From Capra hircus (taxonomy: Eukaryota > Chordata > Mammalia > Artiodactyla > Bovidae), in assembly GCF_001704415.2 (NCBI RefSeq), contig NC_030817.1:37459550-37523549 (forward strand): a DNA stretch of 64,000 nucleotides, in the 5' to 3' direction. How positions within the stretch are numbered: position 1 is the first letter of the stretch; each line of letters starts with the position of its first letter. The position numbers and the translations under genes are program-made. The notes under the pieces were generated by a model. That model was given only the letters and a program-made list of their open reading frames with translations. It did not search any database and was not told the DNA's origin. Shown in pieces: positions 26,501-41,500 of this stretch.

Positions 26501-29500
26501 CAAAAAATATAAAACCTCTTAACAACTCAGTATTTAATTGTTAAATAAAAGAGAAGAATTAACCATTTATCCTGCCTTTTCCCAGTTCATACAGGAACTA
26601 TTTGATTGTATCACAAGGCAGCAAGTATTTGATGTGGGGAAATTTCTCTTTCCTGAAGTGTAAAGAGTGGTGAGATTTAAAAAGCACTTTTTTACAACCA
26701 TAGTAAATTAGTGGAGCTAAGCAGTGATCACAGCATTTGCTAGTATCACCAGAAAAAGAGAAAACCAGGTATATATATAAATCTATGGAGTCGGAGAAGG
26801 CAATGGCACCCCACTCCAGTACTCTTGCCTGGAAAATCCCGTGGATGGAGGACCCTGGTGGGCTGCAGTCCATGGGGTCGCTGAGAGTTGGACACGACTC
26901 AGTGAGTTCATTTTCACTTTTCACTTTCATGCATTGGAGAAGGAAATGGCAACCCACTCCAGTGTTCTTGCCTGGAGGATCCCTGGGACGGCGGAGCCTG
27001 GTGGGCTGCTGTCTATGGGGTCACATGGAGTCGGACACGATTGAAGCAACTTAGCAACAGCAGCAGCATGCAGTAGTAGTCAGCCAAAACAGTAGAACTT
27101 GAATCTGATCAGGTCCCTGTATCTCACCACCAAATAGGCAACAAGAAGCACATTAAGGAACTCTATGGGGTTGCAGTCATTAAAAATTAGACTGAGAAAC
27201 TCTGCAGGACATAAAAAGAATTACAAAGCCAAAAAAGAGAGAGGGATCTATAGATTAAAAGACGCTTAAGAGACATCTACCAGTTTTAGTTCAGTCGCTC
27301 AGTCATGTCCTACTCTTTGCGACCCCATGAATTGCAGCACGCCAGGCCTCCCTGTCCATCACCAGCTCCCGGAGTTCACTCAAACTCAGGTCCATCAAGT
27401 CGGTGATGCCATCCAGCCATCTCATCCTCTGTCGTCCCCTTCTCCTCCTGCCCCCAGTCCCTCCCAGCATCAGGGTCTTTTCCAATGAGTCAACTCTTCG
27501 CATGAGGTGGCCAAAGTACTGGAGTTTCAGCTTTAGCATCATTCCTTCCAAAGAACACCCAGGACTGATCTCCTTACAATGGACTGGTTGGATCTCCTTG
27601 CAGTCCAAGGGACTCTCAAGAGTCTTCTCCAACACCACAGTTGAAAAGCATCAATTCTTCGGCACGACTTCACTTCACTTCAGAAGTTTAAAAAAGTATT
27701 TTGCTGTACCTTAATTTTCAAAGTAGAATTTAAAAACCTATATTGTGTGGAGAACAAGTAGAGAAATAGATGAAGTAAGACAAGCCACAATGTGCTAATT
27801 ATATAGAGGTAGGGTATTTTATTAGGAGGACATAGCAGTCCATTCCAGTATTCTTGCCAGGAGAATACCATGGACAGAGGAGCCTGGCCAGCTACAGCGT
27901 ATAGGGTCACAGAATTGGACATGACTGAAGCTACTTAACACACACACACAGGGTATTTTATTATATGTTATTCTCTCTAGTAAAGACTTATGTAGAATAT
28001 AGTATCAAATCTTGAAATATTTGCAATCAGAGATGACAAATTTAAGAAAACAGTTTTGAAAGGTGTCCTAGTATTACAGACTATTGCATAATGTAGCAGT
28101 AATTTAAACATAATTGGACAGAGTTATAAGCAATTTGGAAGTGTTATGATTGAAGGCATTTTATATCATGTAAATGCATATGTGAAGTTGCTCTAATAGA
28201 GGTTTTTTTTTTTTTTTGGTTTGGTTTTTTTTAAGGATGAGAGAGGCTGCAAGAAAAATAGAAGAAAGGCATTTTTCCAACCATGCAACACATGTTGAAT
28301 TTCTGCCTGTTGAGTGGCGGTCAAAACTTACTCTGGATGGAGGTACATTTTGTTTCAAAATTAAATGATTTAGTCAATGGGAATGAAATGTTTTTAATTT
28401 GTCTTGAGGTATACTCTTTGTTCTAGATTATTTAGGAAAATAAAATCCTTTTTTTTTTTTAAATAAATAATTATATTGACTTAACGTCATTTTGGACCAC
28501 CATATAGATTTCTCTAATAGTACAGTTTTCATGAATGCCCTAAAGTTTTTGACAGAAAAATGACTTGTCAGTACTTTTAAAGCATTCGTTGTCTGCAGTT
28601 TCATAGGAGCTTACAGTTTCTTCCTGATAATTTTCCTCGCTTGTATTTGGAAGATGAAATCTTAGGTTTTTTGTTTTATTGTCATTCCTGCATTCCTTGG
28701 GCTGATGAATTTTACTCTAACACAGAAAAATTACATGACATATACACTTTCTTTGCAATAAGTTTTGCCCTTTGAATATTAAAACCATTAAAATAGAATG
28801 TTTAGGTTGATGCTTTCGAACTGTGGTGCTGGGGAAGACTTTTGAGAGTCCCTTGGACAACAAGGAGATCAAACCAGTCATTCTTAAAGGAAATGAGTCC
28901 TGAATATTCATTGAAAGGACTGATGCTAAAGCTGAAGCTCCAGTACTTTGGCCACCTGATGCAAGGAGCCAACTCATTGGAAAAGACCCTAATGCTGGGA
29001 AAGATTAAGGGCCCAAGGAGAAGGGGATGACTGAGGATGCGATGGTTGGATGGCATGACATGAGTTTGCGCACACTCTGGGAGATAGTGAAGGACAAGGA
29101 AGCCTGGCATGCTACAGTCCAGAAGGTTGCAAATAGTCGGACATGACTGAGCAACTGACAACAGAATAAGAGAAGCTATTTGCAAATGATATGACCAATA
29201 AGGGATTAATATCCCACAGCTTATATAACTTGACATCAAGAAAAACAAACAACTCATTTGAAAAATGAGCAGAAGACCTGAAGAATATATACAAATGGCC
29301 AAAAGGCTTTTGCAAAGATGTTAACATCGTTAATCATTAGAGAAATTCACGCCTGTCAGAATAACTATCATCAATAAGAACACAACAATGGAGGCTTCTC
29401 AAAGTACTAAAAATAGAGCTACCATATGATCTAGCAGTTCCACTCCTGAGTATATATCGGGAAAAAAAAATGAAAATACTAATTCAGAAAGTTACATGCA

Positions 29501-32500
29501 CCCCAATGTTGATAGCGGCATTATTTATAATAGCAAAGGTATGGAAGTAACCTCACTGTCCATCAACAGGTAAATGGATAAAGATGTATATATACATCAT
29601 AAAAAACAATGAAATTTTGCCATTTGCACTGACATGAATGGACTTGCAGGATATTATGCTAAATGAAATAAGACAAAGACAAATACTGTATGATATCACT
29701 TATATGCTAAGTTGCTTCAGTCGTGTCTGACTCTGTGCAACCCCACAGATGGCAGCCCAGCAGGCTCCCCAATCCCTGGGATTCTCCAGGCAAGAACACT
29801 GGACTGGGTTGCCATTTCCTTCTCCAATGCATGAAAGTGAAAAGTGAAAGTGAAGTCGCTCAGTCTTGTCCGACTCTTGGCGACCCCATGGACTACAGCC
29901 CACCAGGCTCCTCCATCCATGGGATTTTCCAGTATTGGGGTGGGTTGCCATTGCCTTCTTATCACTTATATATGGAATCTTTAAAAAAAAAAAAAAAAGC
30001 AAACTTGTGAATATAACAGAAAGAAACAGAACAAACAGGTGGGTTACCAGGAAGAGAGGGACAAGGAAGGGGATTGAGAAGTACAAACTACTGCATATAA
30101 AATAAATAAGCTGCAAGGGCATATTGTATAAAATGAGGACAATAGCCAGTATTTTACAGTAACTAAATGGAGTATAACCATTTAAAAATTTTGAATTACT
30201 GTGTTTATCTGAAGCTTATTGTACATCAACTGAACATCAATAAATTTTTTTAATTTAAAAAGACTGATCCTTAGCTTGTTCCTGATTTAAAGGAAATATT
30301 TTCAATCTTTCAGCACCAATAAATACATTGATGTTTGTGGTAGTTAAATACCCTTCATCATTTTTCAATTAACAAATAGTAAAATTTCAAGAAGGTAAGT
30401 TTCATCAGATTCAAAGGTAGTCTTGAATATTTAAATTTTAATGTAAAACACTTCGGGGATGTATTTTTTTCACTGTTTTTTCCCTAAAATTATCTTCTCT
30501 TAGTTCATTTTTTTTTAACTTGTAGACACTGTTGATTCCATTACTCCAGACAAAGTGCGAGGTTTAAGGGATATGTTAAACAGCAGTGCAATGGACATAA
30601 TGTATTATACTAGCCCACTGTATAGAGATGAAGTAAGTATCATGATTACCTTGTTGCTATTGGGTATTTTTTAGAGTGATAGCTTATGTGTCCTGAATTT
30701 TATGTTCTCTTTTGTTTCATAAGCAAATGAGAAATTATAGCCCCTATTCATAGTGCATTCGATAGTCTTAAGCTGCCCATTGGGACCCTTAACGTTGTAA
30801 CATGAAAACAATATTGTAACATGATAATCTTGGAAGTGAGAGTTTGGTTTGAAAATAGCTCTGTGAAAATATGTCAGTTTTCATAAATCTGATTAATATC
30901 TTTGAATGTTGTCCTCACAAAAGTTTTAGACACTCAAGAGTTTTGTATATAATAGGCTTACTTTTATTGTGTCATTTCTATAGTGGATTTGTATAGATCT
31001 CAAATGGTAATAGTGCTCATACATCACAAAAGTAACCCTAAAGTGCGTGAGGGAGTGAAAGTTTAATCAGAAGAATGAGAGGATTTCTATGAATGCAATT
31101 TGTCACTTCATTGGTAAGAGAAAAAGAGTTCTGTTTTATGGAAATAGCAGTATTAATTACTTAACATGTATTAACTTGTTTAATTCTTACCTATGAAGTC
31201 AGTCTGATTAGTATCTTCATCTGAAGGATGAAGAAACTAGTATAAGGAGTAATTACTAGTAGAGCAGCTATGCTGCTTCAAGCCAGTCCATTGTGGATTT
31301 TATTCATTCCCTAACTTTATCCAAGATGTCTTTTATATATCTATAGAAACATGTTTGCTTAGTTGCCATAGTTCCTTCTCTTCCAACTACCATTCCCTTA
31401 GGATTTTTCTTTCTCTTTCTATATCCCCCATTGCCATATGCCAGTATTGGGCAAGGTTTGCCTTGATCTATTTGAAAACAGTAAAAGCAGATACGGGCTT
31501 CTCAGGTGGTGCAGTGATAAAGAATCCACCTGCCAATGCAAGATATTCAGGTTTGATCCCTGGATCAGGAAAATCCCCTGGAATAGGAAATGGCAACCAG
31601 CTCCAGTATTCTTATCTGAAAAATTCCATGGTCAGAGGAGCCTGGCAGGCTACAGTCCATGGGATTGCAAAGAGTTGGACGTTACTGAGCGACTGAGCAC
31701 ACACACACAAGAGCTGTAAGCAGAACTGCTCTTCTGGACTTTGTTGTTCAGTCACTCAGTCACGTCTGACTCTTTGCAACCTCACAGACTCCAACACTCC
31801 AGGCTTCTCTGTCCTTCACTGTCTCCCTGAGCTTGCTCAAACTCATGTCCTTTCAGTCGATGATGCCAGCCAACCGTCTCATCCTCTGGACTTAATTCTG
31901 ATCAAAAAGGTAGGCCTAGTCAGTGAAGTAGAATTCTAATAATTTCCATGTTTATAGGCTCAAACTACCGCACAGTTGCACTCATCTCACATGCTAGTAA
32001 AGTAATGCTCAAAATTCTCCAAGCCAGGCTTTAGCAATACGTGAACCGTGAACTTTCAGATGTTCAAGCTGGTTTTAGAAAAGGCAGAGGAACCAGAGAT
32101 CAAATTGCCAACATCTGCTGGATGATCGAAAAAACAAGAGAGTTCCAGAAAAACATCGATTTCTGCTTTATTGACTATGCCAAAGCCTTTGACTGTGTGG
32201 ATCACAATAAACTGTGGAAAATTCCGAAAGAGATGGGAATATCAGACCATCTGACCTGCCTCTTGAGAAATTTGTATGCAGGTCAGGAAGCAACAGTTAC
32301 AACTGGACATGGAACAACAGACTGGTTCCAAATAGGAAAAGGAGTACATCAAGGCTGTATATTGTCACCCTGCTTATTTAACTTATACGCAGAGTACATC
32401 ATGAGAAATGCTGGGCTGGAAGAAGCACAAGCTAGAATCAAGATTGCTGGGAGAAATATCAAAAACCTCAGATATGCAGATGACACCACCCTTATGGCAG

Positions 32501-35500
32501 AAAGTGAAGAGGAACTAAAAAGCCTCTTGATGCAAGTGAAAGAGGAGAGTGAAAAAGTTGGCTAAAACTCAACATTCAGAAAACTAAGATCATGGCATCT
32601 GGTCCCATCACTTCATGGGAAATAGACGGGGAAACAGTAGAAACAGTGTCAGACTATTTTTTTGAGCTCCAAAATCAGTGCAGATGGTAACTGCAGCCAT
32701 GAAATTAAAAGACGCTTACTCCTTGGAAGAAAAGTTAAGACCAATCTAGACAGCATATTGAAAAGCAGAGACATTACTTTGCCAACAAAGGTCCATCTAG
32801 TCAAGGCTATGGTTTTTCCAGTGGTCATGTATGGATGTGAGAGTTGGACTGTGAAGAAAGCTGAGCGCCGAAGAATTGATGCTTTTGAACTGTGGTGTTG
32901 GAGAAGATTCTTGAGAGTCCCTTGGACTGCAAGGAGATCAATCAGTCCATTCTGAAGGAGATCCCTGGGATTTCTTTGGAAGGAATAATGCTAAAGCTGA
33001 AACTCCAGTACTTTACTTTGGCCACCTCATGAGAAGAGTTGACTCATTGGAAAAGACTCTGATGCTGGGAGGGATTGGGGTCAGGAGGAGAAGGGGATGA
33101 CAGAGGATGAGATGGCTGGATGACATCACTGACTCGATTGGACATGAGTCTGAGTGAACTCCGGGAGTTGATGATGGACAGGGAGGCCTGGCGTGCTGCG
33201 ATTCATGAGGTTGCCAAGAGTCGGACGCGACTGAACTGAGTGAGGCCTTTATAGTGTACAGTGGGTATTGAACTATAGTATTGCAGGTAAACCAATGAGG
33301 GAAGGAAAAGGGAAAGAGAAGGGCTGAAAGCATATTACTGTACACACACACGCACACGGTTGGTAGTATCCCTAAGAAGGTATCCTGAGTCTTCAAGACT
33401 AACATATTCTGAGTCATGCCCTCCAAAAGTAGTATGTGCTTTTTTAAAAGTTGGCATTAATATCCAGAAAAACTAGAAAGGGAAAACTGTCACATTCAAA
33501 CCTCTGGCCATTGGTGAATGATAACTGAGAAAGTGATCACTTTTTATTTTTCTCTTGTATCTTCAAATATATTCTCCTCAGAATGGAATTGAGTAAAACA
33601 GATATTTGGTAGAAGGAAACTGATGTAAGCTAATGTAAGTGAAATGGAAGGAGAACACCCAGGGCTTTAAATTAGTTGGTTTTTTGATCCAGTTGAATTT
33701 AATGGAAAAGCACTGAGAACTTGTGTCTGAGATTCATCAGCAATCTTCAGCAGTGTTTCTGAAACATATCTAGTTAGAACAGTCACTTCTGGTGCCTGTT
33801 AAAAATACCCCCATGGGGGGCATTGGAGTTAAGGATATTAATATGAATTTATGACTTTGAAAAGAAGTGGGTGTATGTGGATGACATCTATATATTTAAG
33901 CATACATGTTTAAACATATATATATATTTATGCATATATATATATATATGTGCATGTATTTCCTACCTCTGTCCACTGAAAAGACTAAGAAGCAGACACC
34001 CCAACTTAATGAACACACCTAGCACCCAAATCTTTGCCTAGTACTGTTACTCCCCACTAAGAAAAAGTAGAGTTTCTTGGGAAAATGGCTTCCAGGACTA
34101 GGGCAGGATAGGTTCAAGTCAAAGCTGGAAGAACTTGTTTTGACAGAAGGTGGAAAACTGCTCAAAAGAATGAGGCAAGATGCGTGGACACAGAATGACT
34201 TAAAGAAGCAGATCCCACTGACCAAATGTGGAAGAGTTTGAACACCAAAATAATTAAGTAAATATTATTACTTATTGTAGGCTTCCCAGGTGGTTCAGTG
34301 ATAAAGAATCCACCCGCAATGCAGGTGACTTGGGTTCAATGAGAAGGAAACAGCAACCCCTCCAGTCTTCTTGCCTGGAGAAACCCATGGACAGAGGAGC
34401 CTGGTGGGCTCTACAGTCCATGGGGTCACAAAGAGTCAGACACGACTTAGCAACTAAACAGCTATTACTTATTGTAAGGAACTATTAGTATATTTTATAG
34501 AATTATAATAAGGTTAATGTACTTAAGAATTTTAAATCATTGAAAAATTTGTAAGTCCTTATCTCGCTTATAAATAGATAAACAAATTGGGAAGAAGAGC
34601 GGTCTTTGCTTACAGTAGAATGCCCAGTGCTTACTAATAAGTGTGGAAGGAAAGCTGGAGTTGGGAAGGTCTCATTTTGCAGCCATCATGGTAGGATCAG
34701 GCAGGGGAGGACTGGGCAGGAGTCATCAGTGAATGCTAAAATGAGGGCAGTTGTTTGATGCAAAACAGCGTATTTGCATAGTCTTAAAGTGTATTCTCTT
34801 GACTGCTTTTAGTTTAAAAATAATGAAGGACTTGCCTGGCAGTTTTGTGGTTAAGACTCCATGTTTCCTCTATAAGGGACATGGATTTAATCCCTGGTTG
34901 GGGAACTTAAGATCTCACATGCTGCACAACCAAGGGGGAAAAAGATCTTTAAATAGCACTAACTAAATCACTCCCTGGGTTAAAATCTTGGTTGACTTTC
35001 ATTAGAATAAAACCATAATTAAAGAAAAAAATGGAATGGCTTTAAAAAAAAATAAAGCTATACAGTGGAAAAATCAAGCAACACCTTTATGGGTTGTTTC
35101 TAAGGGACGTCCAGAGAACACAGAATAATTTATATAGCATTCCAATTAGGAGGAAATGTCAGACAAATGTAAAATGAGGAAGTTTTAATTTAAAAGTCGG
35201 AATTGAGACTGTATTATTTTTAAATGTTAATATGATAAGGAAAAGAATGGCTGTGGAAAATGTTTCAGATAGAGAAGATTAGAGAGACATGATAGTTAAC
35301 TTCTCATACTAAACTATATACTGTACTGGATCAGAGGAAACGCTACAAAGGATATTATTAGATCAACTGACAAAATCTGAATGGGACTAGATTGATGAAA
35401 TATATGAATGTGAATTATAAAGTTGATAATAGCAATGTGCTTATGGAAGTCTTAGGAAATATACACTGGAGTATTTAGGGGTAAAAGACCATGAAATACG

Positions 35501-38500
35501 TAACATGTCCTTGCTGCTGCTGCTAAGTCACTTCAGTCGCGTCCGACTCTGTGTGACCCAATAGACGGCAGCCCACCAGGCTCCCCTGTCCCTGGGATTC
35601 TCCAGGCAAGAACACTGGAATGGGTTGCCATTTCCTTCTCCAATAACATGTCCTTAATGGGTCACAAAAAAGTTCTGTGTGTGTTAATAGAAACAGAAGA
35701 AATGATAAGGCAGATAGAAAAATGTTCACATTAGGTGAATCTTTCATAAAGCCTATGAAAGATCTTTGTACTTTTTTTATTTTGCAGCATTTTATAAATT
35801 TGAAATTACTCCCAAATGAAAAGTTATGAAAAAGAAACTAAAAAAATACTTTCGCTGGTTCCTTCTCTGGAGATCCTGACTCAGTGGGTCTGAGATAGAG
35901 CCTGGGAATTTGTGTTGTTGACAGTTCCGCAGGTGATACCATCAGAAAAGTTTGACAAACATTGCTTAAGTCATTGTGAAGAATGAAAGAAAATAAGACT
36001 TAGTGAAAAGTGGGCAAAAATTGTTCTTATTCTTTAAAAAGGAAAGCTGATTCTGCAAATCAGAGTTCATTTAGCACAAGGTTGGCGTTAGGCAGAGCTT
36101 CCCTGATAGCTCAGCTGGTAAAGAATCCACCTGCAATGCAGGAGACCTGGGTTCAATCCCTGGTTTGGGAAGATCTCCTGGAGAAGGGAAAGGCTACCCA
36201 CTCCAGCATTCTGGCCTGGAGAATTCCAGGAACTGTTTGGTCCATGGGGTCGCAAAGAGTCAGACACGACTGAGCAACTTTCACTCCTCGGTGTTAGATA
36301 ATATCTAGACTAAATTATTTTTCAATAGTATATGTTTCCTAAGGGAAGTAATGACAAATAACAGCCATCAGCGATTCTGTAGGATTAAGGCCTGTCTGGT
36401 GAATGAGCCTTGTTAGGTTTATTTGATAGGCATAAGAGCCTTTTTCCTCTTCCTCTCAGCCTTTGTAGTCAATAGATGCGGTTTTAAAATCTGCCACTTA
36501 ACTAGCTTAAATAAAATTTCTCAATTTCTCAGCTTCCTTACTTAAAATGGACATAAACTACACAATTGATAAAGATTGTCATGGGGCTTCCCCCATGGCT
36601 CAGCAGTAAAGAATTCATCTGCAGTGCAGGAGAAACGGGTTAGATCCCTGGGTCAGGAAGATCCCCAGGAGGAGGGCATGACAACCCACTCCAGTATTCT
36701 TGCCTGGAGCATCCCATGGACAGGAGAGCCTGGTGGGCTATGGTCCATAGGGTCACAAAGAGTCAGACACAACTGAAGCGACTTAGTACACAAAGATTGT
36801 CTTGAGGATCAAAGATATTATGATATAGTTTCCAGTACAATTCTTTGCGCTTAGATTTTCAAGTTGTAAGTAAGTATATATCTGTCTTTATGTATTTCAA
36901 GGGCTACCATTTAAAAAAAGGAATAGATTTACTCTGTTAATTCTAGAAAGTAAAATAAGGATCTGTGAATTGAAAATACGGAAAGGAACATGTTTGATTA
37001 TTCAATGAAGAACTGTATAATAACTAAAGCTGCCTTAAAAATACAGACGTGTTATAAGGAAAAAAATTGTAGATAATGTAAGCTGATAGATTTTAACTAA
37101 ACTTACTGTGTAATCATTTCACAGTATATGTCAAATCATTTACATTGTACACCTAAAACTCACATAATGTATATCTCAATTATATCTTGATAAAACTGGG
37201 GGGAAAATTTTTCTTTTTTAGTAGAAGTGACTGGCTCTGGATAAAGGTACTCACTGAGGTGGATGCTGAGCTCTTTATCCCTTTACACGGGTGTTATTGA
37301 AGGGACTTTTATCTTCACAGGAGTTTGAATTAAATCATCTCTGAGGCCACTTTTCACTCAGATTTCTTCAGTGCTCATGGGAGGACCCTAATTAGTGATT
37401 GTGCACTAAAAAGTTGTGCTTTGGGGAAAATTTTTATATACTGAACAGTACTTCTCAGGTCATACTTTCTGAGGACCAGTTTTTGGTTTTTGTTTTTGTT
37501 TTTTTAAAGGAACTACAGTCTATCAAGACATCGTTCAAGAGCTTTTAGCTATATTCTTCAACCCTAAATAAAGTAACATGGAAACTCCAGAGAGAACTGT
37601 TACCTCTTTTGTGCAACAGAACTCACTTTTCAACAGCTTTTTAAAAATGAAGAGCTAAAAAGAGAATTGTCATGGTCCTATCTTGCCATTGCTATTTGAA
37701 AATTGTTTAATAGATGTATATGACTAAAACTCTAAATTACTTTTTCTCATTAAAATTTCCTGAAGGAGAGAGAAGGACAAATGACTATGTTCTACAGCCA
37801 TATTTTAGGTGTTCAGAATCTCTCTTGAAACTTCTGGATTTTTTTCCTTTTTGGTTGACTTTCTTGATAAATTTTAATTTTTGAGCAATGGTTATGAAAA
37901 TTAGAAACTGTTTTAAACTTTGGAAGAGCCATCTAATGCTTTCTCTGTGTGAGAGGTTAGCTAAATTGATTAGATAATATTGTAGAGTTAATAAAATTAA
38001 GATAATAGGGTATATCATTAATCTTGGTTCAGATATCCCAAATGAATATAGTTGGTCACAAAGGAATCCTAGCTGGAGAAATATAAATGGATCAGAAAGG
38101 AGAAGGGGAAAAACAAACCCTAATTAGAGTAGACTTTTTAGATATAACATCAAGGTGAATTTCTTCTTTTGCTGCTGAGTGGATGATTTATAAAGACCTT
38201 TAGAGGTAGTGCATGGCTGTTTTGCACTAAAAGTTGTCTTTCAAAATCGTAATATATTGACCACAAATGTTCCTATATGTGTAAGCTGCAGACAGAGATT
38301 TGAAGTTCTTCTATATCTAGATACGTTCTAATAAGGAAACACAAAAATTATTTCTAGTCACATAGAAGATTATTAAAACAGATGAAAACATCAGCTCTTC
38401 AGAAACTATACATTCTCTGTTTCAGTCCATGGTGAAATACTTTAGTGTTGAATAAGACTTTCTCTTTGTTGGATATTTAATTTTTATGATTGCTAGATTA

Positions 38501-41500
38501 AGGAAGTTTTTGGTATAATAAGTGATACTTTAAATTTTTAAAATATGAAATAGGTTAATCACTGGTAGAGGAAATGGTAGATCTTTTCCATTTTTTACTA
38601 TTTAATTTTAATGGGGTGGTATTTTAAAAAAAACAAAAAGATTGGGTTATCTTTTGCCAAAGTACCAAGGTATTTATCTTTTAGTGTTTCTAGACTTCAT
38701 GATAGGAGTTTTAAAATCGAGCCCTTCAAAAGTAAACACTATCAACAAATGTTGTTTTAAAGAAATGTATTTTATTGAAAAATCAGCTTTTTCAATACCT
38801 CCCTTCATGTAGATTATAAATTAAGAAAATTGCAAAGTTTTAAGAGTTGGTTCATATTCTTATCAAAGCCAAGTCCAAAGCATTACATTATAGCTCCCTT
38901 TGAACAAAGCATGTACTTTCACATCATACTGCCTAATTTTTAAACTGTTGACTAGAATTACCTACAGCCCATGTCTTGGGATATTTTTATATGCCTTTAC
39001 CACTAATGTGTGGTCCCCAGAACTGCTGAATCTGAAACTCTAGGATGGAGCCTAGCAATCTATTTAACAAGCCCTCCAGACCACGTACATGGTTTCAGCA
39101 GCTTTAACAAGGACCTCAGTATTGTACAGTAGAGGTCTGTGAGGTTAGCAACAAGAACATTGCACCTTCATTCATGTGACTGCCAACCCAGCCAAGCATG
39201 AATGCTCAAATAATTTCCAGTTTGATTCTGCTAAAGAATATTCAGTGAACCAAATGGAGGCAACTTGTCTCCTGAAACAAAATAACAGTGTATGGAAGCA
39301 ATTAATAATTAATGTTTGTATGTCTGAATAACATCTGACTTACTAAAAAGAACTGAAATGAGAAATTGAGTATCAGGAAGTTTATAACCAAATAGTAGTA
39401 AGCAGTGATAGGAAGAGAAGAGGACTACCTTAAAAATCCGGTCAGGGCCCTGCATGAATGAATTTGAGTAACAAAAGAACCTTGTTCTTCTCACTTCGTA
39501 GAATACTTCAGTAATATTTATTAAAGCTAAATTTCCAAAGAAAGCAGTTTTATAAAGAAAAATGGCTAAGATACTTTACACATTATTAACTTCTAAACCT
39601 TAAAAAATTCCTACTTTTTTAAAATGGAACTTTTTAAAAGTATTTTAAAATACTTTATATTACCGATATAATGGGAATTTTGGAATATCAAGTACATCAA
39701 CGTAACCATTTTCCTTAGTCATACAGTGACCTTTCATTACATTACTCTTATCTAAATGCAGAAAGTAATAATGTGTATAATATGTTGCATATACAATATG
39801 TTAGTAACCCTGTTATCATAAACTCAGATATTCTTTTCCTAAACTTACTGCAGCTTAAAAAGTACAAGGTACAAGACTTTAGAATAGCATATAAGTCCAT
39901 TACAATGAAGAAAAGATATCCAGAGGCTTTTTGGAAATCTTACTAGAATCTGCATGGAACTTTTTTTTTTAATGCATGAAACTGTTGGCTTAAGTAGTGG
40001 GTTTAAGGACTGAAAGAATCTGTGTGGGTAACATCTGTCTTTGTTCTTTAGTGTTGCTATGGATTATAATATTATGTATATCTTTACATTGGGAAGATCC
40101 TCTGGAAAAGGGAAAGGCTACCCACTCCAGTATTCTGGCCTGGAGAATTCCATGACTGTATAGTCCATGGGATCGCAAAGAGTCTGACATGGTTCTGAAG
40201 CAGCTGAGTTAATTTTAATAACCTAGATATATTTGGCTAGTAATACATTTTTCTTTCTTAGCCTATTTGAGTTTAGAAACCTTTATAGAAGTGATTATTC
40301 TAATTTGATGTTTTCTTATTTCAAACAGCTAGTTAAAGGCCTTCAGCAAGAGCTCAATCGATTATATTCCCTTTTCTGTTCCCGGAATCCAAACTTTGAG
40401 GAAAAAGGGGGTAAAGTCTCAATAGTGTCACATTCCTTGGGATGTGTGATCACTTATGACATAATGACTGGCTGGAATCCAGTTCGACTCTATGAACAGT
40501 TGCTGCAGAAGGAAGAAGAGTTGCCTGATGAACGATGGATGAGCTACGAAGAACGCCATCTTCTTGATGAACTCTATATAACAAAACGACGGTAAAAAAT
40601 ATCTTAAAAAGAAATTAAACATGGAATCACTGGACTTCTTAGTAGAAAACTTCAGATTTTTCATAATAAAGAAAAAAATACATTGTTTAGGGTACAGAAT
40701 AGAATATTCAAAGATTATTGAATAATATGCCTAATCAAGCAAGAGACTATTAATTTTGGTACTAATTACATGTGTTTTCCTGTAGCATAAAATTACCATC
40801 TTCCTCTTTTTGCTTCTTTTTTTCTTCACAGTTAATTAGAAATGAAATCTAAAACTTATTCCATGCTGAGTCACTGTGTAGAATCTGATGGGCCTCCACC
40901 TTTGTTAGTATTGTGAAAATAATTTTAAAGCCCTTTTTTCTTGGCAAATATATTTTAGACAGATTTTATAATTATTTAATCATTTACATCCTTTCCATCT
41001 TTTTTAGTTGGATGCATTATCTATTTTTTTCTTCTGATACAACTGGTTAGGTAGGTTAATTGAACAAAATATAAAACGTAAATCAGGTAGAAAGATGAGT
41101 ATAAAAATCATGCATAATCTCATGTGAGAACTGTTAATGTGTTAGAATATTTTCTTAAAAAAATACTAAATATATATACTATTGTATCAGACGCACTCAA
41201 GATTATAAGTTAATAAGCCCCTGATTCTGTTAATCCTAGAATATGCCTGATACTGTCTTTTAATTCTTTGCTACATTCCTATCTTCATCTCTAATTACAT
41301 GCTCTTGTTCTCTTGATGATCATTCAGTTGACTCTAATAAATCTGTGAAAAGTCACTCATTTTGATAGCATTATATAAAACAGCCAATTTAGTTAACCTA
41401 AACTTTTACTCAGGAAGCATTGAATTTATTTTCGTCGTACAGAAATTGTCTAAGGATTTCATTAGAATTTTATTAACAAGTACCATAGGGAAAATACATA

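Larger units (their letters stand above)
22408..28235 (+). other. DDHD1: DDHD1 intron, 5.8 kb, packed with retroelements
   Basis: The first 1.4 kb shows nothing recognisable. From 23.87 kb it is almost continuous repeat: BovB (+), BovA2 (+), L1 (+) split by Bov-tA (-), BovB (+), BovA2 (+), BovB (-) and a BovA fragment. It ends in the T-rich tract of the next acceptor. Confidence 0.8.
28343..30525 (+). other. DDHD1: DDHD1 intron, 2.2 kb, with nested repeats
   Basis: It carries a BovB fragment (28806-29160) directly joined to an L1 3' end (29161-30262), itself interrupted by a BovA2. The flanks (28343-28800 and 30265-30525) are plain AT-rich intron. Confidence 0.8.
30633..40328 (+). other. DDHD1: DDHD1 intron, 9.7 kb
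   Basis: It contains Bov-tA (31.5, 34.3, 36.1, 36.6, 40.1 kb), BovB (31.74 and 31.95-33.24 kb), a TA microsatellite at 33.9 kb, CHR-type SINE (34.83 kb), BovA (35.5 kb), MER5-like pieces (35.9 and 39.0 kb) and an L1 tail (37.1 kb). 37210-38980 and 39110-40085 show nothing recognisable. Confidence 0.8.

Noticed and set aside
33915..33952. TA-rich run considered as a TATA promoter
   Set aside because: It is a simple microsatellite without other promoter elements.
40233..40328. Upstream extension of the catalytic exon's open frame
   Set aside because: The frame is open, but the acceptor at 40327-40328 gives the conserved protein start LVKGLQQEL; the extra residues are intron.
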